A DNA stretch of 64,000 nt. It comes from Streptomyces laurentii. GTDB taxonomy: Bacteria; Actinomycetota; Actinomycetes; Streptomycetales; Streptomycetaceae. Every line of letters begins with the position of its first letter. The stretch's first letter is position 1. The stretch is taken from assembly GCA_002355495.1 (NCBI GenBank), contig AP017424.1:4343501-4407500 (forward strand), given 5' to 3'. A program made the position numbers and the translations under genes. Positions 36,120 through 43,202 of the stretch are shown in pieces. Under the pieces are notes generated by a model. The model worked only from the letters and a program-made list of their open reading frames with translations, was not told the origin of the DNA and did not search any database.

Positions 36120-37114
36120 TTACTCTTCGGGGAACGGGTCTCCGCCCAGATCCAGAAGCAAGTAACTGTGGTGCTCCCGCCCGCCAGGTGATCGCGCCGT
36201 GAGCACGTGGACGTGAACAATTACCCGATTCTGTGCGTATTCAGCGAGAAGCTGAGTGACATCGCTTTTTTCCGTGCGAATCACGATGACATGCCCGCCA
36301 GGGATTTCTAGTTCAATAAATCTGCGTAGCCTACTGCCGCCTACCAGTTTCCCCCGGATCTCCTCCCTGTGGTCCTCGATTTGAGCTGCCCTTAGTGCCG
36401 TTCGGCAATGCTCGGCATTCGTTTTCGTCAACCGTGAAAAACGTCGGCCCGTAACCTTGGACTCCCACGTGATCGAGACGCTTGTGCCGGAGGACGCCAG
36501 TACGTCGGAGAGTTCCGAGAGATGGCTTATGGCCCTGCGTCCCAGAGGCAAGGCGGTATCGAGGACCGCTTCTTCCGCCTCTGAAGAGGCGCCGGCTTGG
36601 TCGGCGATATCGAGAATCCTGTTGATGGCGCGGTCCAGCAAGAGGTCGCTTCCGGTGCCTGGCAGCTCAGCCTGTGCGGGTACCGCAGATCCCTCCAGGA
36701 CCATTCCGTAGGAAGAGGCGAACACGGGTCCGGAAAATAGTCTTGTTACCCCTTGGATCCTTTTTGGGATGGGGCCGGTTTCACGCCTCGGGCTCATCTC
36801 GTCGCGGGCGTAGGCGACAGAGTTGACGGCGCCCTGCAAAGCCTGAAGCCAGCTGCCCAACAGGCCGGCCTCGACTTTGTGGCCCGGAACCGCTTCGCCG
36901 TCGAGAGAAAAACGAAGAATGGGGCGACGCCCCTGTTCGGTCGACTCCGACCCCGCCTCGCCGCTCAATGCGCAGCCCAGCTTCCTCAGCTGGCGCTCGT
37001 GAAACTCGGCCATGGTTCGTGGGGCCGGGGCCCTTGTGGCGTCACGCCTGGCCGCCATCCATGCGCGGAGAGCAGCCTTGTCCGTCGCGTCCGGCCGCGC
37101 TTGGGGGTGCTCAT
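36120..37114 (-). CDS. Unknown protein, partner of the DUF6932-like nucleotidyltransferase (start frameshifted)
   Basis: The open frame 36120-37058 encodes 312 residues with no recognised family: LGSWLQALQGAVNSVAYARDE, a mixed alpha/beta middle, RRFIELEIPGGHVIVIRTE and VIVHVHVLTARSPGG. The best start, however, is ATG 37114, which has an excellent GGAGG ribosome site. One missing C in the CCCCC run at 37103-37107 separates it from the coding frame. Restoring it gives an N-terminus MSTPQARPDATDKAALRAW and about 331 residues. GC is visibly lower than in neighbours, suggesting transfer. It lies 53 bp after the nucleotidyltransferase gene. Confidence 0.65.
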
Positions 37115-37167
37115 AGCGAAACCTCCACGTAGCCCCTGCGCCGACCGTTGCCTACACGACAACGCTG

Positions 37168-37650
37168 TCAGATCTCGTCGTACAGTCCAAGCTTCTGGAA
37201 GACTTCAGCGTCCCCCGTATCCATGGCGCCGGTCAAACCCAAACTGCGAAAGTCCTGCGTCGCAGGAAGGCTGAGGATGTACGCGTCAATGCGCATCTCA
37301 TTGCGGAAACACCAATCGCGATCTCCGAGATTGGCGAGGTCTGCGAGTACGTCCTGCTCCGTGAGTGCCTTGTACACCGCCGCCTCAAGCAGGTAGGTCA
37401 CATCGACGTCGCTCGGATCCAGCTTGCTGCTGACGAAGCTGCCGGCAAGCCAAACGCGGCTGACCGAACCGACAAGGCACTCCACCAGCGTCCTGTGGTA
37501 CGAGAGCTCACCCCACAAAGCACGCCTCACGGCCGAGCCCTCGAACTCATCTGCCAGCGCCAGCGACGCCTCGACCTCGCCCCAGGTCATGGCGTAGCGG
37601 CCCGGCGGCGGGCAACCCGTGTCCTGCTCGAATGAGGGAAGCAGAGACAT
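37168..37650 (-). CDS. DUF6932-like nucleotidyltransferase-fold protein
   Basis: 160 residues. CPPPGRYAMTWGEVEASLA near the N-terminus and VWLAGSFVSSKLDPSDVDV (GS...DxD) match the DUF6932/Pol-beta minimal nucleotidyltransferase pattern. ATG 37650 has GGAG 4 nt upstream. It is the first gene of a two-gene, lower-GC operon with the 36120-37114 gene. Small nucleotidyltransferases of this type occur in toxin-antitoxin and defence modules, but the partner is not a recognised HEPN or AbiE protein, so the role is open. Confidence 0.7.
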   Translation of the reverse strand: MSLLPSFEQDTGCPPPGRYAMTWGEVEASLALADEFEGSAVRRALWGELSYHRTLVECLVGSVSRVWLAGSFVSSKLDPSDVDVTYLLEAAVYKALTEQDVLADLANLGDRDWCFRNEMRIDAYILSLPATQDFRSLGLTGAMDTGDAEVFQKLGLYDEI

Positions 37651-37912
37651 GCAGCTCCAAGACGACTCGTGGGGTGTCGGCACTCTATGCGCCCACGGGC
37701 TCATGGGTGGGCTGGTTGGGTGATCTTTCAGCTGCGATGTCAAGGCCGGCCCCCCTCTCTTCGCCTGTAAGAGAAAGCCTAGGGCGCACCACTGACACGT
37801 CCAGCGGATTCGTTGTCACTCTCGAACCGTTGACCGGACTCGTGGATCCCGGCGTGTACCCGATGCGGCAGCCGGGGCATCGCCCTGGAACGGGCGTCAT
37901 GAGAGACCGAGG

Positions 37913-38638
37913 CTAATAGCGTCCCGGCTCGGATGAACCGCCGCCCCCGGCCGTGGCCTTGATGCCCGTGATCCGGCCCAGCGCGTCGAACTCGATCACG
38001 GCCTCCGTCCCGTTCGGCAGGTCGGCCGTGATCCGGTCGGCCTCCTCCCGGTACGGCAGGCCGTGGTGGTCGAAGTGGCCCGAGACGACGTGCCGGGGCG
38101 AGCGGCCGATCAGGCCGGCGCCGGTGAGGAGCAGGCGCGGCAGGGTGATCGGGTCGAAGGGGACCACGGGTGCCTGGGTGTCGTCCGGCAGGAAGTAGAC
38201 GCGGGTGGTCGGACCGGCCGGGGCGCCGATGTAGCCGGGTGCCCCGGCCACGCCCATTCCGGCGAACGCGATCATCTCGGCCATTCGGTCCGGGTCGTCG
38301 AAGCCCCGCAAGTCCACGACAGGAAAGGTGAGTTCGGCGATACCATGGGCCCGGCCGTAGCGCTCGACCGCCCCGCTCAGGGCGACCACCTCCGTGCCCT
38401 CTAAGCCCGGATTCGCCCAGCCCCACATCCAGGTGCACTCCTCGCTGTCGTACGAGCCGAGCAGCCCCACCCGCAGGTCGAGATCGCCCTGCCGGTAGCA
38501 ACACTGGGCAAGGTCGGCCGTCCACGGCGCGTCCGGCAGGAAGGCGGTCAGCGCCTCCAGCTGGGCCGCTCCCCAGGCGGCGTGCCGTTCGGCCTCCAGG
38601 ACGAAGGCGTCGCTGAATCCACTGTCGTCGTTCACCAT
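37913..38638 (-). CDS. DUF6882-like hypothetical protein
   Basis: 241 residues: LGSYDSEECTWMWGWANPGL in the N-terminal half, FTPVVD-like beta strands in the middle, and a C-terminal segment with GPTTRVYFLPDD and GTEAVIEFDALGRITGIK. The TWMWGWAN core suggests DUF6882. It is soluble and has no signal peptide. Start ATG 38638; AGGG upstream is weak. Function unknown. Confidence 0.65.
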   Translation of the reverse strand: MVNDDSGFSDAFVLEAERHAAWGAAQLEALTAFLPDAPWTADLAQCCYRQGDLDLRVGLLGSYDSEECTWMWGWANPGLEGTEVVALSGAVERYGRAHGIAELTFPVVDLRGFDDPDRMAEMIAFAGMGVAGAPGYIGAPAGPTTRVYFLPDDTQAPVVPFDPITLPRLLLTGAGLIGRSPRHVVSGHFDHHGLPYREEADRITADLPNGTEAVIEFDALGRITGIKATAGGGGSSEPGRY

Positions 38639-38699
38639 GCGGCCGACCCTAACGAGCCGCCGGCGGGGCCGGACCGGCGGCTCGGCGCCGACACCCGCC

Positions 38700-38766
38700 G
38701 CTGTCCCGGACACTGGCCGCGCAGGGCGCTGACCTGCCCGTACGCGGTCCGGGTGTCCGGGACAGC
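38700..38766. promoter_or_regulatory. 14-bp inverted repeat in a divergent promoter region
   Basis: GCTGTCCCGGACAC (38700-38713) and GTGTCCGGGACAGC (38753-38766) are perfect inverted copies separated by 39 bp, between the DUF6882-like gene and the secreted SH3-like gene. It could be a bipartite operator or a leader hairpin. Confidence 0.55.
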
Positions 38767-38849
38767 CGGGACGCCTTGTCCCCGCCGTCCGCCCCGCCGC
38801 AGGCTTCCTGGCGTCGCCACCCACCTTCGACGAACGAAAGGGACTGGCC

Positions 38850-39233
38850 ATGAAGCCCATGACCCGAATGACGCTCACTCCGGTACGGACGGCCGTCGCG
38901 GCGCTCTCGCTCGCCGCTGTCGGCCTGCTCGGCGCGCCGGCCGCGCACGCCGCCCCCTCCGCCGCTGCCGCCTGCCCGTGGACCCAGGGCGCGCCGGCGA
39001 GCAACCTGAACCCGTACAGCCAGACGGACTACGCCAGCGGCAACGCCCCGGTCCGCATGGGCCCGTACGGGGAGTGCGGCTCGGTCGGCACCATCCCCTC
39101 CGGGGGATCGGTGTCGGTGAACTGCTACGTCACGAACAGCTTCGGCAACACCTGGTCGTACATCCGCGGTTACGGCTGGATCTGGGACAACAACCTGCGC
39201 AACGGCGGGTCCACCCACCCCTGCCGCTTCTGA
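38850..39233 (+). CDS. Secreted small Cys-containing (SH3-like) protein
   Basis: 127 residues: a signal peptide ending near AAHAAPSAAA, then about 85 residues with ACPW, YGECGSVGTIPSGGSVSVNC, NTWSYIRGYGWIWDNNL and a final HPCRF. Four Cys could form two disulfides. The pattern G...NTWxYIRGYGWIWDxNL is that of bacterial SH3-like secreted proteins. GAAAGGGA precedes the ATG. Probably cell-wall associated. Confidence 0.75.
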   Translation: MKPMTRMTLTPVRTAVAALSLAAVGLLGAPAAHAAPSAAAACPWTQGAPASNLNPYSQTDYASGNAPVRMGPYGECGSVGTIPSGGSVSVNCYVTNSFGNTWSYIRGYGWIWDNNLRNGGSTHPCRF

Positions 39234-39249
39234 TCGACCAGCACACGGC

Positions 39250-39308
39250 AGGGCTCCCGGCGGCCCGGATGGTGATCTCGGTCATCAACACCCGGACACG
39301 GGAGCCCT
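39250..39308. terminator. Inverted repeat after the SH3-like gene
   Basis: AGGGCTCCCG and CGGGAGCCCT, 39 bp apart, start 16 bp after the SH3-like stop. The long loop makes an intrinsic terminator uncertain. Confidence 0.4.
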
Positions 39309-39402
39309 GTCGGCGTGAGGTCGTGCCATGCTCGATGTGTCCCGATGGTGTCCACCCCGCGGGCCCTTCTCCCGGCAACGACAGCACGTGATCGGCGGGT
39401 TC

Positions 39403-40377
39403 ATGGAACAGACCGGACCGGCCGGCGCCGGTGTCGCGGCGGTGCGCGCCCGTGGCCGCGTCCTCGCGTACGTCGTGCGCGCCGACGACGCCCCCGGCCC
39501 CACTCTCGTCCTGCCCCTCGACCACCTCCCGCCCGGCGCCCTGGCCCTGACCGGTGAGCTGACCGAGCTGCGCCGGGCGCTCGCGGACACGCCGTACCGC
39601 GATCTCAACAAGATCGCGGTGTACGGGCGTTCGGCGCGCCCCGGTGTTGATCTGGACTACCGGTTCGTGCAGGCGATGCCCGACGGGCGCTTCGACTTCC
39701 GTACCGGGTGCGGGCACTCACTGCTCGCGTGCGTGGTGGCGGACGGCGGGCGCCCGGGGCCGGTGACCGTACGGGCCGTGACGACCGGAGAAACGATTCG
39801 CTGCCTGCCGCAAGACGCCTTCCCGCAAAGCCATGTCCCGCAGGACGCCTCGCCGCAGGACGCCCGCGGCGCCGCCTACACCCTCGACTTCCTCCGCCCG
39901 CCCACCGCGCCCGGCACCCTCCCGACCGGCCGCCCGGTGGACGTGATCGACGGCGTGCCGGTGTCGGTCGTTCGCTATGGCAATCCGTACGTGTTCGTCG
40001 ACGCCCGCCATCTCCCCGCCGCCGACCCGATGGGCCGCATGCTCCGACTCCGGTCCCACACCGCCCGGATGCTCGGATATCCGCCGCACTCGCCGCTGCC
40101 GAAGATCGCCGCGTTCGCCCGTACCCCCTCCGGCCTGGCGGTCCGCGCGCTCACCGTCGGCGGCTGGCATCCGCGTCTCGCGCTCACCGGGGCCGCCGCG
40201 CTCGCCGCCGCCGGCGCGCTGGACGGGACGGTGGTACCGGGGCCCGTGGGGGCCGTGAGGACGCCGGGAGGGCCGGTCAGGGTGTCGGCCGCGCCCGACC
40301 GCGTGCGCGTCCACGACAAACGCGCACGCCTGGTCACCCGCCTCGACCTGCCCTGGCGTATCCACGCAACGGCGTGA
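39403..40377 (+). CDS. PrpF-like (2-methylaconitate isomerase family) protein
   Basis: 324 residues with the PrpF-type progression: VLPLDHLPPGAL, NKIAVYGRSARPGVDLDYRF, then FDFRTGCGHSLLACVVADG with the catalytic-type Cys where PrpF has NCGN, and PLPKIAAFARTP in the C-terminal half. Family members isomerise aconitate-type double bonds. The canonical N-terminal RGGTSKG motif is not seen, so this is a divergent member. ATG 39328 (GAGG upstream) would add 25 residues; the real start is uncertain. Confidence 0.6.
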   Translation: MEQTGPAGAGVAAVRARGRVLAYVVRADDAPGPTLVLPLDHLPPGALALTGELTELRRALADTPYRDLNKIAVYGRSARPGVDLDYRFVQAMPDGRFDFRTGCGHSLLACVVADGGRPGPVTVRAVTTGETIRCLPQDAFPQSHVPQDASPQDARGAAYTLDFLRPPTAPGTLPTGRPVDVIDGVPVSVVRYGNPYVFVDARHLPAADPMGRMLRLRSHTARMLGYPPHSPLPKIAAFARTPSGLAVRALTVGGWHPRLALTGAAALAAAGALDGTVVPGPVGAVRTPGGPVRVSAAPDRVRVHDKRARLVTRLDLPWRIHATA

Positions 40378-40522
40378 ACGCGCAGCCCTCCGACCGGGCG
40401 ATCCACCCCCGTCCTCTGTCAGGCTGACATGCGACCGGCGACGCCACGCGACCACGGCAACGACCGGTATCCGGTATCCGAATCCGTGGATCCAGGGATC
40501 CGTGGGGGGAGATCAGACACCC

Positions 40523-41269
40523 ATGAAATTCGATAATCTGCGTGTCGTCGTCACCGGGGCGTCCCGCTATTTCGGCCGTGCGCTCGCCGTCGGATTCGCT
40601 CATCTCGGAGCCGAGGTATATGTCTCGGCGCGCACCGTCGAAGCGGCGGAACGCACCCGTGCGGAAGTCATGGGTTCGGCCCGCGACCGCATTCACGCGT
40701 TCGGCTGTGATCTGAGCCGGCCGGCCGAGATCCGGGAATTCGCGGCCCGAGTGGGCGAACACACCGACCGGGTCGACCTGTTGGTCAACAACGGCGCCCG
40801 CTGGCTCGACGGCATGGACCTGGAGTCCGCCAGCGACGAGTCGATCGTCGAGACCATCGAGTCGACGGCCGGCGGCACCGTCCTCATGGTCAAGCACTTC
40901 CTGCCGCTGCTGCGCCGCTCGCTGCGGCCGGACATCATCAACATGGTCGCGGTGCGCGACGCCGAAGGGGCGTCCGCCGCCACCGCGTCCGTCGCCCACG
41001 AGGCCTTCTGGACGGCGAAGTCGGCCCAGGCGGGCTTCGCCGACATCCTGTCCCGCCGGCTGCGGCCGAGCGGCGTCCGCGTGTTCTCGCTCTACCCGCC
41101 CGATTTCTCCACCTCCGATCCGCGATTCGCGGAATGGGAGGGTGCGCGGACGGACGGTCTGGCCGCCGACGAGAAGCTGACCACTCAAGCGCTCTTCGAG
41201 TGCATCGTCTACGCCGTCGAGCAGCCCCGCGACTGCTTCATCCGCTCCTTCCACTTCGAACCTCGCTGA
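40523..41269 (+). CDS. Short-chain dehydrogenase/reductase lacking the catalytic Tyr
   Basis: 248 residues of the classical SDR fold: VVVTGASRYFGRALAVGFA (glycine loop), CDLSRPAEIREFAAR, and LLVNNGARWL with the structural Asn. At the active site the usual YxxxK reads FWTAK: Lys166 is kept but Tyr is Phe162, and the Ser about 13 residues upstream is also not evident. The Rossmann fold appears intact, so it may bind NAD(P) without normal hydride chemistry. It ends 35 bp before the MetRS-like gene and is surely in the same operon. The last residues, IRSFHFEPR, are basic. Confidence 0.85.
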   Translation: MKFDNLRVVVTGASRYFGRALAVGFAHLGAEVYVSARTVEAAERTRAEVMGSARDRIHAFGCDLSRPAEIREFAARVGEHTDRVDLLVNNGARWLDGMDLESASDESIVETIESTAGGTVLMVKHFLPLLRRSLRPDIINMVAVRDAEGASAATASVAHEAFWTAKSAQAGFADILSRRLRPSGVRVFSLYPPDFSTSDPRFAEWEGARTDGLAADEKLTTQALFECIVYAVEQPRDCFIRSFHFEPR

Positions 41270-41304
41270 AGCACCACCGCACGCCCCAGCGTCAAGGAGG
41301 TCCC

Positions 41305-42870
41305 ATGAACACTCCCGTATGGATCACCGCGACCCCTCCGGCCACCCACGGCGAACTGCACATCGGCCACCTGGCCGGTCCGTACGTCGCGGCCGACGTC
41401 CTGACCCGATTCCTGCGCGCCGAGGGCGAGGCCGTGCGCTTCACCACCGGCACCGCCGACCACGCGAGCTCGGTCGAGGTCCGCGCGCTGCGCCACCACC
41501 GCAAGCCCGAGGAGGTCGCCGAGGGCTACCGGGCGGCGATCACCGCGGACTGGCTGCGCTCCGGGGTCGAGTTCGACCACATCGTCAGACCGCGCAAGGA
41601 CCGCGGCTACGGACGCTGGGTGCGGGACCTCTTCAGCCGGCTGTACGCGCAGGGCGTGATCGCCCCGCGCACCCGCCTGCTGCCGTTCTGCGAGCCGTGC
41701 GACCGCTGGCTGTACGGGGCCCACGTCACCGGCACCTGTCCGCACTGCGGCGCGGTCAGCGACGGCGGGATGTGCCACGAGTGCGCCCGCCCCAACGACG
41801 GCGGCGACCTGATCGCCCCGCGCTGCGCGCTGTGCGACACCCCCGCCGTCGCCAAGCGCTGCCGTCGGCTCTACGTACCCCTGGAGCCGTTCCGCGACCA
41901 GCTGTCCAGCTACTGGGACATGGTCGAACTCCCGCCCCGGCTCGCCGCGTTGTGCGAGTCGCTGGTGGAGGACGGACTGCCGGACATCGCGGTGGGCCAC
42001 CCGGCGCACTGGGGCCTGCCGGTGCCCGTCGAGGGCTTCCCGGACCACCGGATCGACGCGTGCTTCGAGGCCGCGGCGATGCACCTCTTCGACTACGACA
42101 CCACCGGCCCGCTGCCGCGCCGCGCGATCCACTTCTGCGGCTTCGGGCACGCCTTCTGCCACGCCGTGCTGCTGCCGGTGTTACTGCTCGCGCAGGACAT
42201 CAAGCTGCCGCAGGAGTTCAACGTCAACGAGTCGTACGTGGTGGAGGAAGGCGTCGGCGAGGGCAACGTGTGGGCGCTCGACCTGCTCACCGAGTACGGC
42301 TCCGACACCCTGCGCCGGCACGTCCTGCAGGCCCGGCCGACCGGCCGGCGCACCGTCTTCCAGCGCGACCGGCTCGCCTCGGCCCGTACGGAGCTCGACG
42401 AGAGCTGGAACAGCTGGCTCACCCGGCTTTTCACGGCCGTCCGCGAGGAGTGTGACGGGCTCGTGCCGCAGGCGCTGCCCGGCGGCGCCGGCTGGAGCGT
42501 GCTGGAGCGGCGGCTGCGCCGGGGGCTCGACGATCTGCGCGAGGCGTACGGGCCGGACGCGTTCGACCCGCGGCGCGCGGTCGCGGTGCTCGACGAGATG
42601 GTCCGCTCGGCGGCCGACTTCGGGCACGTCAACGCGCACGAGCGCTGCCGGCCCACCACCGCCTGCCGTCATCTCCCGGCTTTGGCCGCTCAGTTGGCGG
42701 TCGCCTCGGCCCTCGCGGCCTGGGCGCGGCCGGTGATGCCGGAGGGCGCGGACCGGCTGGCCGCGGCACTCCAGGTGGAGCCGGGGCGGCCGGTGGACAT
42801 GACGGCGCTGGCCGCGCCGGCGCCGGGAACGCGGCTCGCGCCGCCGTCGGGGCCGGTTTTCGGGTTCTAG
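41305..42870 (+). CDS. Methionyl-tRNA-synthetase-like protein without KMSKS
   Basis: 521 residues aligning along the MetRS catalytic core: GELHIGHLAGPYVAADVL (HIGH at 19-22), a CP domain with four CxxC-type zinc knuckles (FCEPCDRW, CPHCG, CHECARP, CALCDTP, about 127-180), GHPAHWGLPVPVEGF, and HFCGFGHAFCHAVLLPVLLL. Where MetRS has KFSTSR, this protein reads EEGVGEGNVW (about 312-321), so the KMSKS loop is missing. The anticodon-binding C-terminus is short and divergent. AAGGAGG precedes the ATG. It is unlikely to be the housekeeping MetRS; amino-acid activation or carboxylate-amine ligation in a biosynthetic pathway is inferred. Confidence 0.85.
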   Translation: MNTPVWITATPPATHGELHIGHLAGPYVAADVLTRFLRAEGEAVRFTTGTADHASSVEVRALRHHRKPEEVAEGYRAAITADWLRSGVEFDHIVRPRKDRGYGRWVRDLFSRLYAQGVIAPRTRLLPFCEPCDRWLYGAHVTGTCPHCGAVSDGGMCHECARPNDGGDLIAPRCALCDTPAVAKRCRRLYVPLEPFRDQLSSYWDMVELPPRLAALCESLVEDGLPDIAVGHPAHWGLPVPVEGFPDHRIDACFEAAAMHLFDYDTTGPLPRRAIHFCGFGHAFCHAVLLPVLLLAQDIKLPQEFNVNESYVVEEGVGEGNVWALDLLTEYGSDTLRRHVLQARPTGRRTVFQRDRLASARTELDESWNSWLTRLFTAVREECDGLVPQALPGGAGWSVLERRLRRGLDDLREAYGPDAFDPRRAVAVLDEMVRSAADFGHVNAHERCRPTTACRHLPALAAQLAVASALAAWARPVMPEGADRLAAALQVEPGRPVDMTALAAPAPGTRLAPPSGPVFGF

Positions 42871-42892
42871 CGGACCCTTTACGCGGCGGCCT

Positions 42893-42913
42893 ACTTCTAA
42901 GCCCCTAAGAAGT
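42893..42913. promoter_or_regulatory. Near-perfect 21-bp palindrome
   Basis: ACTTCTAAG-CCC-CTAAGAAGT differs from perfect symmetry at one base pair. It lies 23 bp after the MetRS-like stop and upstream of the glycosyltransferase, in AT-richer DNA. MarR/TetR operators have this form. Confidence 0.55.
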
Positions 42914-42936
42914 CGCGTACTTTGCGGCGCGATGCT

Positions 42937-42970
42937 CCACCGCCCGGCCCGATCCACCGCCCGGCCCGAT
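42937..42970. repeat. 17-bp tandem duplication
   Basis: CCACCGCCCGGCCCGAT occurs twice in a row, followed by a partial third copy, in the leader of the MshA-like gene. The remaining 42971-43202 shows no gene. Confidence 0.85.
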
Positions 42971-43202
42971 CCACCGCACGACCATGTTGCGACCGCCAGA
43001 CCGTTCGACAGTGGGCCCCGGGGGCCGTGCTCCCGGGGCCCGCTCACAGCCTCCGGCCCGGAGCCGTGCCGGAGGCCCGTACCGCCCGCGCACCACCCGT
43101 ACCTCCTGTTCCGCCGTACGCACGCCGCCGCCGGTCCCCAGCCCCGCCGCGTGTCCGCGCAGCTCCGCGCGGCGACCCGCGGCCCTCCCCACAGGAGTCC
43201 CC

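Noticed and set aside
39170..39720. Minus-strand frames near 39.2-39.7 kb that could be a transposase start
   Set aside because: No DDE motif or terminal repeats are seen, and the frames overlap a better-supported plus-strand PrpF-like gene.
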